Shown one piece after another: positions 1 through 9,000 of a stretch of 64,000 nt of DNA (position 1 is the first letter of the stretch; every line of letters begins with the position of its first letter). A program made the position numbers and the translations under genes. The notes below the pieces were generated by a model. It did no database searches and was not told the origin of the DNA. It saw only the letters and a list, made by a program, of their open reading frames with translations. The stretch comes from Atopobiaceae bacterium. Lineage in GTDB: Bacteria > Actinomycetota > Coriobacteriia > Coriobacteriales > Atopobiaceae. Location: assembly GCA_022483015.1 (NCBI GenBank), contig JAKVOB010000001.1, positions 1,140,902-1,204,901 on the forward strand, given 5' to 3'.

Positions 1-1035
1 TTCGTACCTGTGGCCCGCGCCGTCATCGGCCTGGCACACCTCAAGGTCATCTCGTTCGGCCCGCGCCCCCAGGACTTCTTCGCCTGCAACGCCCCCATCA
101 AGGGGCTCTATGAGCTGGGCATCGAGGTCGAGGAGAACTCCGAGCTCGACCTGCTCGTCTCGTACAAGGAGCACGCCGGTGACGCGCGCATCGACGGGGT
201 CTGCGCCGACATGGCCGCCGAGATGGGGGAGGGCAACTACTACAAGGACCTGCTCCCTCGCATGGCGCAGTTCGAGCTGACCCTTCTCGACTGGGCCGAG
301 GCGCACAAGGGCAGCCGCGACTACGTGGCCTTCGCCGACAAGTGCTGGCCTGCCTTCCCGAGCCAGTTCGGCTTCGAGCCCTGCTATGTCAACAGCCGCC
401 TCGTGAGCCGTGGCATTCCCGTCTCCTGCGAGGTCGACATCTACGGTGCCGTCTCCGAGTACATCGGGATGTGCGCGAGCGATGACACCGTGACCCTGCT
501 CGACATCAACAACTCCGTGCCCAAGAGCCTCTATGACGCCGAGATCGCGCCGACCACGGACTGCGACCTCACCGACACCTTCATGGGCTTCCACTGCGGC
601 AACACCCCGAGCTGCAAGATGTGCTCGGACCGCGCCGTGCGCTACCAGCTCATCCAGCACCGTCTGCTCGAGCCAGAGGGCTCGGACCCCGACTTCACGC
701 GCGGCACGCTCGAGGGGGACATCGCGGCGAGCCCCATCACGTTCTTCCGCCTCCAGTGCGACTCGGAGGGCCAGCTGCGCTCCTACGTCGCCGAGGGCGA
801 CATCCTGCCCGCGGCCACGCACTCCTTCGGAGGTCGCGCCATCTTCGACATCCCCGAGATGGGCCGCTTCTATCGCCATGTCCTTCTCCAGAAGCACTTC
901 CCGCACCACGGTGCCGTGGCCTTCAGGCATTGCGGCAAGGCGCTGTTCGACATCTTCACCTACCTGGGCGTGGACGACATCTCGTACAACCAGCCCAAGT
1001 CCCTTCCGTACCCTTCCGAGAACCCCTTCGCGTAA
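1..1035 (+). CDS. FucI/AraA-fold sugar isomerase, 5' end outside window
   Basis: Aldose-ketose isomerase of the L-fucose/L-arabinose isomerase superfamily, acting in cytoplasmic sugar catabolism. The frame is open to base 1, so the N-terminal part lies outside the window; the GTG at base 10 is internal and has no ribosome-binding site. Candidate metal ligands of the family are the Glu in CEVDIYGA (codon at 430), the Asp in LLDINN (codon at 502) and the His in GFHCGN (codon at 592). The last ~110 residues (ILPAATHSFGG onward) look like the FucI C-terminal domain. Cys-rich GFHCGNTPSCKMC is typical of FucI-like proteins rather than of the best studied FucI or AraA enzymes. The true substrate cannot be fixed from this fragment. 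A strong hairpin follows at 1047. Confidence 0.8.
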   Translation, partial: FVPVARAVIGLAHLKVISFGPRPQDFFACNAPIKGLYELGIEVEENSELDLLVSYKEHAGDARIDGVCADMAAEMGEGNYYKDLLPRMAQFELTLLDWAEAHKGSRDYVAFADKCWPAFPSQFGFEPCYVNSRLVSRGIPVSCEVDIYGAVSEYIGMCASDDTVTLLDINNSVPKSLYDAEIAPTTDCDLTDTFMGFHCGNTPSCKMCSDRAVRYQLIQHRLLEPEGSDPDFTRGTLEGDIAASPITFFRLQCDSEGQLRSYVAEGDILPAATHSFGGRAIFDIPEMGRFYRHVLLQKHFPHHGAVAFRHCGKALFDIFTYLGVDDISYNQPKSLPYPSENPFA

Positions 1036-1046
1036 GGAGGAGCGGT

Positions 1047-1083
1047 CGCGCGCGGCCTTGCCTGACCCCCATGGCCGCGCGCG
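1047..1083 (+). terminator. GC-rich hairpin after the sugar isomerase
   Basis: An 11-bp perfect inverted repeat (CGCGCGCGGCC at 1047-1057 and its complement at 1073-1083, 15-nt loop) begins 12 bases after the TAA stop. It is followed by a pyrimidine-rich but not T-only stretch. Position and stem strength suggest an intrinsic terminator isolating the isomerase from the mutase downstream. Confidence 0.55.
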
Positions 1084-1210
1084 TCGTCCTCTTCCGGAAG
1101 TCCCTTCCGCTTGCAGATGCGTGCCGCACGCCGACGCCCTCGGTGGGTACCATGTGACGTGAGGGCCGCACGTCGGGCCGACCTATCTCATGCCAACAGA
1201 GGGGATTCCC

Positions 1211-2935
1211 ATGGACAAGAGCATCGAGGACAGCGTACGTACCTGGCAGGAGAGCGTCACGGAGCCCGACCTGGCGGCCGAGCTCGACGGGCTCGTCTCG
1301 GCCGGTGACGAGGAGGCCCTCTCGGATGCCTTCTACCGGAGCCTCGAGTTCGGCACGGCCGGCCTTCGCGGCGTCATCGGCGTGGGCACCAACCGCATGA
1401 ACGTCTATGTGGTAGCCCAGGCCACGCAGGGCCTCGCCAACTACCTCAACGCCCATTACACGAACCCCTCCGTCGCCATCGCGCGCGACTCGCGCAACAA
1501 GGGCGAGGACTTCCAGAAGGCCGCCGCCAGCGTGCTCGCGGCAAACGGGATCCACGTCTACGTCTACCCGCGCATCGAGCCGGTCCCCACGCTCTCGTTC
1601 GCGGTGCGCCACCTCCACACCTCAGCCGGCATCGCGCTCACGGCCAGCCACAACCCGGCCAAGTACAACGGTTACAAGGCCTATGACGACAACGGCTGCC
1701 AGATTGCCACGGAGGCGGCCGACGAGATCTCGGCATCGATCGCCGACGTCGACATCTTCCATGGCGTGAAGCGCATGGACTTCGACGAGGCGATCGAGAA
1801 GGGCCTCGTGGAGTGGACGCCCGACGAGGTCATCGACGCCTTCATCGACGCCGTGGCGAAGCAGTCCGTCCCGGGCTTCAAGGCCTCCGAGGACTTCAGC
1901 GTGGTCTACACGCCGCTCAACGGCACGGGCATGGAGTGTGTGAGCAAGATCCTGGCCCGCATCGGTGTCAAGAACGTCACCGTGGTGCCCGAGCAGGCCG
2001 AGCCTGACGGGAACTTCCCCACCTGCACCTATCCCAACCCCGAGTTCGTCGAGGCGCTCGACCTGGGTCTCAAGCTGTGCGACAAGGTCAAGCCCGACCT
2101 GCTCATCGCCACCGACCCCGACGCCGACCGCATGGGCACGGCCATCCCGCACAAGGGCGAGTACAAGCTGCTCACCGGCAACGAGATGGGAGTCCTCCTC
2201 CTCGACTGGCTTGCCACGATGAGGAAGGAGGCCGGCGAGGACGTCCATGCCAAGGTCGCCGTCTCCACGATCGTCTCCTCGGCCATGCCTGACGCGCTGG
2301 CAGAGGACTACGGCTTCGAGATGCGCCGCGTCCTCACGGGATTCAAGTACATCGGCGGCCAGATCGATTTGCTGAAGGATGCCGGCGAGGAGGACCGCTA
2401 CCTCATGGGCTTCGAGGAGAGCTATGGCTACCTCGTGGGCACCCATGCGCGCGACAAGGACGCCATCGTGGCCTCCATGCTCGCCGTCGAGATGGCAGCC
2501 TATTATGCCGAGCGTGGCATGGACCTCTACGAGGCGATGGACGCCCTGTACCAGAGGTACGGCTATTACATCAACGGCATCGTGAACGTGAGCTTCCCCG
2601 GTGAGTCCGGCGCGGGCAAGATGGCGGGTATCATGGGCGGCCTTCGCGAGAACCAGCCCGCGAGCATCGCCGGCCTGGCCGTCGAGGGCTTCACCGACTA
2701 CGACACCTGCGCCCCCATGCCCGTGGTCTCCGGTCTCCAGAAGGATGCGCCGCAGACGCTTCCCGCAGCCAACGTGCTGGAGTTCCGCCTGGCCGAGGGC
2801 TGCAAGGTCATCATCCGTCCGTCGGGCACCGAGCCCAAGATCAAGGCTTACCTGTTCACCAAGGAGGCCACGCGTGAGGCAGCCCTGGCCCTCCAGGACA
2901 AGCTCGCCGCAGCGGCAAAGGAGCTCCTCAGCTAG
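1211..2935 (+). CDS. pgcA: Phosphohexomutase (phosphoglucomutase/phosphomannomutase)
   Basis: Interconverts hexose 1- and 6-phosphates (glucose and/or mannose) through a phosphoserine intermediate, linking central sugar metabolism with cell-envelope precursor synthesis. The 574-residue protein has all four family signatures: TASHNPAKYNG with the phospho-accepting Ser at about 146, the Mg loop TDPDADR at 301-307, GFEESYGYL near 400 for sugar binding, and RPSGTEPKIKAY near 545 for phosphate contact. The length fits the long PgcA-type (B. subtilis about 580 aa) rather than the 450-aa GlmM/ManB type. The ATG at 1211 is chosen because GAGGGG stands just upstream; an in-frame ATG at 1190 lacks a site. 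It stands alone, with hairpins on both sides. Confidence 0.92.
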   Translation: MDKSIEDSVRTWQESVTEPDLAAELDGLVSAGDEEALSDAFYRSLEFGTAGLRGVIGVGTNRMNVYVVAQATQGLANYLNAHYTNPSVAIARDSRNKGEDFQKAAASVLAANGIHVYVYPRIEPVPTLSFAVRHLHTSAGIALTASHNPAKYNGYKAYDDNGCQIATEAADEISASIADVDIFHGVKRMDFDEAIEKGLVEWTPDEVIDAFIDAVAKQSVPGFKASEDFSVVYTPLNGTGMECVSKILARIGVKNVTVVPEQAEPDGNFPTCTYPNPEFVEALDLGLKLCDKVKPDLLIATDPDADRMGTAIPHKGEYKLLTGNEMGVLLLDWLATMRKEAGEDVHAKVAVSTIVSSAMPDALAEDYGFEMRRVLTGFKYIGGQIDLLKDAGEEDRYLMGFEESYGYLVGTHARDKDAIVASMLAVEMAAYYAERGMDLYEAMDALYQRYGYYINGIVNVSFPGESGAGKMAGIMGGLRENQPASIAGLAVEGFTDYDTCAPMPVVSGLQKDAPQTLPAANVLEFRLAEGCKVIIRPSGTEPKIKAYLFTKEATREAALALQDKLAAAAKELLS

Positions 2936-2953
2936 GAGCTCGGACACGCCTTC

Positions 2954-3044
2954 GGTCGGCCCCGTATCAAGTCCCTGCTCGAGCACTCCTCGCCGCAAAG
3001 GGCGCGGCTGCGGAACTCGCGACGGACTTGATGCGGGGCCGACC
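2954..3044. repeat. Long intergenic inverted repeat, 21-bp arms
   Basis: Bases 2954-2974 and 3024-3044 are complementary over 21 positions with a single G-U/T-C change, separated by 49 bases that can form smaller stems (GCCGC/GCGGC). It lies 18 bases after the mutase stop and 123 bases beyond the stop of the convergent C39 gene. There is no T-tract and the loop is long, so it is not a typical intrinsic terminator. It could be a REP-like palindrome, a structured RNA or an mRNA 3' stabiliser. Confidence 0.6.
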
Positions 3045-3167
3045 TCTTCCGAGATGTCCCTGGCGGCCTAAGGTCAAAGAGTGCCTTGTGCCGCTGCGGG
3101 CCTTGGCTTCGACCTGCTGTTCCTATCGTCGCCCCTTGGCAGTCGAGGCCCTCCGACCGAATCGCGC

Positions 3168-4364
3168 CTATTCCGTGGCTGCCGTGGTCGCTGCGGTCGT
3201 GGATGCCGAGAGGCCCCATGCGCCGCTCGCGGAGCTCACGATGGTGGAATAGCTCCACTCGTGCGACGAGACCTCCGTCGAGGTGGGGTCATACACGGTG
3301 AGCGTGGTGTTGTCATTCTCCTTGGCGAGGACCACGAAGTGGTCGACCGTCGTGAGCGTGTCGGCCTTGACCTCGCAGATCACGACCTGCCCGGCCTTCA
3401 GGGCCGTAGAGATGCTCGTCGCGTCGACGGAGACCGCGACGCCGGTCAGGCCGAGGTCCCCGGCCTTCTGGGCGATGAACGAGCCATCCATGCCGCCGTC
3501 CCCGGTGGCCATGCCCGCATCGGTCACGCGCACCGAGACGTCGCCCGGCGTCTTGTCGTTCGCGCCCGTGAGACCCATGTAGCCCATCGCCACGCAGGTG
3601 GGGCCTGACCCCTTCACGCCCAAGGGAGACCCGGCGTAGTCGAGGTTGCCCCACCGGGTGTCGAACATCATGAGCTGCGGGACGGTGCCCTTGGTCACGG
3701 CATCGGTGTAGGCGGAGGCGGTCTTGTCGGAGTCGGGCCAGTCGCGGACGAAGGACACCGCTGCGGGCTCGTCCACGGCCAGGTCGATCATGGACGTGGG
3801 ATAGAGGCCGGCGTTCGCGGCGATCCAGGAGAGCTGGTCGCCTCGGTCGAGCGCGGTCGTGAGCTCTGCGGTCGTGGTCTCGTCGACGCCTGCCGCCACG
3901 CGCGAGTCCTGCGCGTTCACCTCGGTGGTCGCCGCCTGCTCTGCCGAGTCGGTGGCCGCCTGCGAGCAGCCTCTCACGCAGCTCGAGATGACGAGGACGA
4001 TGATGACGAGGAGCGCGATCGCGATGACGACGAGCGCGACGCGCCTTCCGTCGAGGCCGTCGCGGCCGCGCCCTCCACGGCCTCCCATGCGCCGGTCCGA
4101 GAAGTTGATGTTGCGGGAATGCAGCGAATACCCGGTAGGCCTGCTGGCGGCGCCGTTGAGGCTCCTTCCGCCGACCTGGCTGCGACCTTGGCGCGGGCGC
4201 TGCCCCTCGTGAGGGGCCTGCCTGGGCCGAGAGGGGTGGCCTGCACCGCTGCGTGGCTGCGAGGGGCGGCCGGTGAGCTGCGTGGGACCACGATAGCCCT
4301 GGGGCGGCCTCCCTTGGACGTTGCCTCGTGAGTCCCGACCATCGGTGGGCTGCCGGCCTGCCAT
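3168..4364 (-). CDS. Membrane-anchored C39-like cysteine peptidase domain protein
   Basis: A 398-residue protein. Residues 1-108 are basic, Gly/Pro/Gln/Arg-rich and probably disordered and cytoplasmic. Residues 109-128 form one hydrophobic segment ending in SSC. The rest is outside, with a C39-like papain-fold domain from about 230 to 385. Likely catalytic residues are Cys257 in GSGPTCVAMGYM, His342 in VDHFVVL and Asp359 in VYDPTS, the Cys-His-Asp order of C39/C39_2 peptidases. No ABC transporter is attached, so it is not a bacteriocin processing exporter; a wall or surface protease role is inferred. The start at 4364 follows GGAGGTG; the frame extends upstream, but as low-complexity sequence antisense to gtrA. 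It diverges from the GtrA gene. Confidence 0.75.
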   Translation of the reverse strand: MAGRQPTDGRDSRGNVQGRPPQGYRGPTQLTGRPSQPRSGAGHPSRPRQAPHEGQRPRQGRSQVGGRSLNGAASRPTGYSLHSRNINFSDRRMGGRGGRGRDGLDGRRVALVVIAIALLVIIVLVISSCVRGCSQAATDSAEQAATTEVNAQDSRVAAGVDETTTAELTTALDRGDQLSWIAANAGLYPTSMIDLAVDEPAAVSFVRDWPDSDKTASAYTDAVTKGTVPQLMMFDTRWGNLDYAGSPLGVKGSGPTCVAMGYMGLTGANDKTPGDVSVRVTDAGMATGDGGMDGSFIAQKAGDLGLTGVAVSVDATSISTALKAGQVVICEVKADTLTTVDHFVVLAKENDNTTLTVYDPTSTEVSSHEWSYSTIVSSASGAWGLSASTTAATTAATE

Positions 4365-4568
4365 GAGATGCACCTCCGGGAAGTGATCTGTCGCCTCGTC
4401 ATGCGCGCCTGTCGCCGCATCAAGGGCATCGTAGCCTATTGGCCGACCCGTACCTGCGCCGTTGTTATGAACGGTGTGAGTTGGTCCTCCCATTGGAGTA
4501 TCGTGGTGCCCGTTGGTCGGCAGATGGCGTCTCGGCCTGCCGGGACACCTCCCTCGAGAAGGACATCC

Positions 4569-4988
4569 ATGAAGAAGCTCATCGAGCAGTTCCTCAAGTT
4601 CGGCGTCGTCGGCGTGATCGCCTTCGCAATCGACTATGGCGTGCTCATGCTGCTTAACGTCGGCTTCGGTATGGATTCGGTCGTCGCCGCCGCCATCTCG
4701 TTCACCATCTCGGTCGTCTTCAACTACGTGGCCTCGATGCGCTTCGTGTTCACGCATCGCGAGGACCTCTCGAAGACCAAGGAGTTCATCATCTTCGTGG
4801 TGCTCTCCGTGATCGGCCTCATCATCAACGAGCTCTGCATGTGGGCTGGTCAGGGCATCCTGGGCGTCACGCCCTTCGACGTCACCGTGACCAAGCTGTT
4901 CGCGACGGCCGTGGTGATGGTCTGGAACTTCTTCAGCCGCAAGAAGTGGCTCGACGCAGGGGACGCCCCGCAGGCGGAGGCCAAGTAG
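4569..4988 (+). CDS. GtrA-family membrane protein
   Basis: A 139-residue protein with four predicted membrane helices (about 10-30, 36-58, 72-94, 102-122) and the GtrA pattern: FLKFGVVGVIAFAIDYG at the start, FNYVASMRFVF after helix 2 and NFFSRKKW at the end. Family members help flip undecaprenyl-linked sugars or partner with glycosyltransferases in wall polysaccharide decoration. AGAAGGA lies 5 bases upstream of the ATG. It diverges from the C39 gene and converges on the holin-like gene, so no glycosyltransferase partner is adjacent. The exact substrate is unknown. Confidence 0.85.
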   Translation: MKKLIEQFLKFGVVGVIAFAIDYGVLMLLNVGFGMDSVVAAAISFTISVVFNYVASMRFVFTHREDLSKTKEFIIFVVLSVIGLIINELCMWAGQGILGVTPFDVTVTKLFATAVVMVWNFFSRKKWLDAGDAPQAEAK

Positions 4989-5001
4989 GTCCCACGCGAG
5001 G

Positions 5002-5391
5002 TCAGTCCTTGGTGATGCCGCCGAGCAGCGCCGTCACGATCGAGATGACGAGCGCCCCCAGGATGGCCGAGGAGAACGAGTCGATCGTGATGCCCACGGC
5101 AAAGAGGTTGCGGGCGAGCCAGCTTGCCAGCTCGAGCATCATGGCATTGATGACGAGTGAGAATATCCCCAGCGTGAGGCAGGTGATGGGGAGGCTCACG
5201 AGCTGCATGAGCGGCTTCACGCACATGTTGACGAGGGCAAGCAGCAGGGCCGTGAGGATGGGCCCCATGTAGGAGGCCTCCACGGTGTAGCCACTCACGG
5301 AGGCCATGCCCACGGGTTGGATCCCTGGCACGAGCCAGATGGCGGCGGCCACCGCAAGGGCGGTGACGAGCCAGCGAAGCATGAACCGCAT
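5002..5391 (-). CDS. Phage-holin-4 (YvlD-like) membrane protein
   Basis: A 129-residue four-helix membrane protein opening with MRFMLRWLVTALAV and WLVPGIQPVG, the signature of the phage_holin_4_2/YvlD family, which is widespread in Actinobacteria and Firmicutes chromosomes. Despite the name, chromosomal members have no shown lytic role; in Bacillus the family sits in envelope-stress operons. The start at 5391 follows GAGAGGGG. A TATACT -10 box on the minus strand lies at 5434-5439 with no obvious -35. There are no phage genes nearby, so it is not prophage residue. Confidence 0.82.
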   Translation of the reverse strand: MRFMLRWLVTALAVAAAIWLVPGIQPVGMASVSGYTVEASYMGPILTALLLALVNMCVKPLMQLVSLPITCLTLGIFSLVINAMMLELASWLARNLFAVGITIDSFSSAILGALVISIVTALLGGITKD

Positions 5392-5527
5392 GGGTGCCCC
5401 TCTCGACGTGTCGTCCCTCCGGATGTGGGAACCAGTATAGCCGCTCGTCGCGAGCTGACGGGGACATGCGACGTGGGGCGCCGCATGTCCGATGGGCCCT
5501 CGGCAGGGTGCGCCTCTCGTGGGAGGC

Positions 5528-5545
5528 ACTTTAATGCGCTAAAGT
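5528..5545. promoter_or_regulatory. Palindromic operator overlapping the promoter of the YerC-like gene
   Basis: ACTTTA (5528-5533), six bases ATGCGC, and TAAAGT (5540-5545) form a perfect 6+6 bp inverted repeat 50 bases before the ATG. The right arm TAAAGT is itself a good -10 hexamer. An AT-rich palindrome in GC-rich surroundings over the promoter of a TrpR-fold repressor suggests autoregulation. This is inference. Confidence 0.45.
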
Positions 5546-5594
5546 AGTGACGCGCGGACGACCGCGTCCTACCATCGCCTCCGAGGAGGGTCCC

Positions 5595-5888
5595 ATGCAG
5601 ATCGACGAGCTCATGGCCACACCTGAGGTACGCCAGCTCGAGCGGGCGCTCTGCCTGCCGGCCACCACAGACGACGCCCAGGCGCTCCTCCTCGACCTCT
5701 GCACCCCCAAGGAGATCTCCGACCTGGCCCAACGCCTCGATGTGGCCCGGCTCCTCGCGGCAGGGGAGTCGTATCACGAGGTGAGCCGGGTCACGGGTGC
5801 GAGCTCGACCACGGTGAGCCGCGTCTCGAAGTGCCTCAACGGCAAGCGGGGCGGGTACCGCATGGTCCTCGACCGCATGGAGGGATAG
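5595..5888 (+). CDS. YerC/YecD family TrpR-related transcriptional regulator
   Basis: A 97-residue protein of the TrpR/YerC/YecD family. It is all-helical, with a helix-turn-helix at about residues 56-82 (GESYHEVSRVTGASSTTVSRVSKCL), where TGASSTTVSRV is the recognition part, and the family motif LCTPKEISDLAQRLDVARLL before it. Members resemble the tryptophan repressor but their ligand and regulon are mostly unknown. The ATG at 5595 follows a strong GAGGAGGG. No tryptophan genes are nearby, which argues against a local trp operon role; the palindrome at 5528 suggests autoregulation. It lies upstream of addB but 175 bases separate them, so cotranscription is uncertain. Confidence 0.88.
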   Translation: MQIDELMATPEVRQLERALCLPATTDDAQALLLDLCTPKEISDLAQRLDVARLLAAGESYHEVSRVTGASSTTVSRVSKCLNGKRGGYRMVLDRMEG

Positions 5889-6063
5889 CCCCCTCCCAAG
5901 GTCCCTTGGCATCCCATGAGGCATGACGTGGTCCGACTGACCATGTCCCTGCGGTGGTCGTTCATGTCCCATGAGCGCGCTACGATGGATGCAGACGGGG
6001 ACGCCTCGTGGCCTCCCTGCGATGGGGCCGCGCTCCCTCGTCGCGTGACCAGGAAGGTTTCCC

Positions 6064-9000
6064 ATGGCACTGCACATCCTCAGGACCCCCGATGACGCCC
6101 TGCTCCCGCGGCAGGCGCTCACGCTGCTCGCACATGCATCCGAGGCCTCCCAGGAGGTCATGGTGCTCGTCCCTGACCAGGCCCGCGCGGACCAGGTCCG
6201 TCGCTCCCTCGCGTCCACCTCCTCGGCCCTGGGTGCCAGGGTGTGCACCCCCTCGGTCTGGGTGCGCGATGCCTGGCATCTCTATGGAGACGGGACCGAG
6301 CTGGTGGAGCGGGGCGTGCGGAGGCTGCTCGTACGGCGTGCCCTGCTCGATGCTCCCGCCTTCGGCGAGGGAGGCCTCGACCACGGTCCTGGCACGCTCG
6401 ACCTCGTCTGCCAGGTCGTGGCCCATCATCTGCCTGACCTGCCCCTGCGACCGGACGGTGGACTCGATGCCGAGGCCCTGGCTGCGCGGGACCTCGCCGA
6501 TGCCGAGCGGGCCCTCCTCGCGGTCGTGGATGCCTACCTCGGCCTCCTGCGTGACCATCACCTGACGGAGCCATGCATGGCCCTGCTCGGGGCACCGGCC
6601 CTCGTGGCCGCCGCGTGCGGTGGTGCCGGCACGGGGCAGGTGCTCTCGGTCGGCTTCGATGCCATGGGGCCCGAGGTCCGCTCGTTCGTGGTCTCGCTGT
6701 CCCGGGAGTCCTCGGTCGAGGTCCTCCTGCCTGCTGCCCACGGCCCTGCCTATGCGGCTGTCGAGCGCCTCGCGCATGACCTCGTCGCGGCTGCGGTCGA
6801 TGCCGGCATCGAGGCGGACTCGTCCGACTGCGAGGATGCCGGTGCCATCGGCGTGGCGGGGACTTCGTCCGACGGTCGCGCCCCCGAGCTTGCCTCCCTG
6901 TGTGACACCATCTTCCGCATCGGCGAGAGGGACGTCCCTCCGGTCGAGCCCACGGGTGCGGCGAGCCTCCTCGAGCCATCGGGACCATCGGCCGAGGCCG
7001 AGCTCGTCTGTCAGCGGGTCGACGGGCTGGCGCAGGCCGGGGCGTCTCGCGTGGTCGTCGTCACCCCGGACGTCGCCTCCGCCTGGCGCGAGCTCGCGCC
7101 CAAGCTCGCTGCCCGAGGCCTCTCCGTCCGCGCGACGCTCGCGCGCCCCTTCGCTGGTACCTCGGCTGGCGGGGCCCTGCTCGGCTGGCTCAGGACGGTG
7201 GCCCATCTCTCCGAGCTCGCGGCCACGTGGCCCGTGCTCTCCGATGACGCCTCCTCGCTCTCCCTGGGACCCATGGACTGGTGGCCCCCTCGCGACCTCA
7301 CCGACTTCCTCCTCTCGCCCGTGAGCGGTGTGGGCGCGGGCGCCGCATGGCGTCTCGATGCCACCTGGCGTGGCGACCGTCTGCTCACGCCCAAGATGGT
7401 GCTCTCCACGCTCTCGAAGCCCAGTCGGACCTCGGCGGCCTGTGCCCAGGCCACGCAGGACCTGCTCAAGGGGCGCGTGGGCACGGCGGCGCATGACCTC
7501 ATGCGTGGTCTGGAGCCTCCCCAGGGCGAGGACGCCGATGGTTGCGAGGGGCCGTGTGCCGTGTCCCCGGCGGTCCCGTCGGCGGTCCCGGGCGCGGAGG
7601 TCACCGGCGCGCTCGCCGCCTTGGCCGATGCCGCCGAGTCACTTCGCGCCGCGGGCATATCGCCCACCCACGCGCCCTTGGTCGAGGTCGTCTCCGCGGT
7701 GACGTGCGTCCTTGCCGACGCGACCGTCACCATGCGTCCGACCCTCGACGTGCCTGGGTCCACCTGCGCCGTCGAGCTCCTGTCACCCCAGGCCGCCTCC
7801 GCCCTGCCTGCGGCCTCGGCGGACGCCGTGGCCATCATGGGGCTCACCACCGAGCTGGCACCGCTCGCAGCCTCGGACGATGCCCTCTCGCTGCTTCTGG
7901 GTGACCTCGGGCTCGACGTCGGCACGGACCCGCTCGAGCGGGCACGCCTCCTGTTCATGCGCCAGCTCCGCGTCCCCCGCACGCGCCTGCTCCTCGAGCG
8001 CCCCCTCTACGACGCTGCCTCGAAGCCCACCTATCCGGCCGTCATGCTGTCCGAGCTCCTCGGGGCCTATGGGGTCGCCGACGACGATGACGCCCGGCCG
8101 CTCGCGTGCGTCTCGCATGGCGAGGACGCCATCTGCGAGAACCTCTCTCCTGCCGGGGCGTCCCCGCAGGCGCAGGCCGTCGACGAGCCGGCGGAGGCGG
8201 GTGAGCTCACCGGCGCGGCGGCGTCGTTCGTGGTGGTCCCCCGCAACGGCGAGGCCTCGCTCCCTGATGGCCGGCCCTCGCTGTCCGCCTCGCAGGTCGA
8301 GGTCTACCTGGAGTGTCCCTACAAGTGGTTCTCGCTCAGGCGCCTGGGCCTCGAGGACGTCGATGCCGGCTTCGGCGGCATGGAGATGGGCACCTTCGCG
8401 CATCGCGTGCTCGAGGTCACCCGGACCCGCATGCTGGCCGATGCCACGCATGCCGCAGGGCTCGTGGGGGAGGACGGCATGCCTGTGGACGTCCCGTCCG
8501 ACCCATGCCTCCGTGTGCCAGGGTCGCGCGTGGAGGCATCGAGTCTGGCGCATGCCACCGAGCTGCTCGACGCCGAGTTCGACGAGCACCGCGCGCATCA
8601 GTATCACAAGGCTCACCGTCCGCAGGACCAGGCCCTCGTTCCTCACACGCAGACCGAGGGCTACCTGCTCGACCAGCTCCGCCACGACCTCCACTCCGAG
8701 CTCTCCTTCGAGGGGGGCCTCTTCGAGGGGTTCGAGCCCCGGTTCTTCGAGCTCCGCTTCGGTGGCCGCTCCGGCGTGCCCGTGACCTATGCGGGCGCGG
8801 ACTTCGTGGGGAGCATCGACCGCGTGGACGTGGACGAGGCGGGCCATGCCCTCGTGATCGACTACAAGCACAAGGCGCCGGCAGCCCTCATGGGGGAGTA
8901 CCCGCTCTGGCCCTCGTCAGGGGCCCCTGATGCCTTCGTGCTCCCTCGTCGTGTCCAGACCCTCATCTATGCCTCCGCCGCACGGGCCTGCCTTCCAGGT

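Noticed and set aside
5002-5391. Prophage remnant because of the holin family name
   Set aside because: No lysin, integrase, capsid or attachment repeats around; the family is common on chromosomes.
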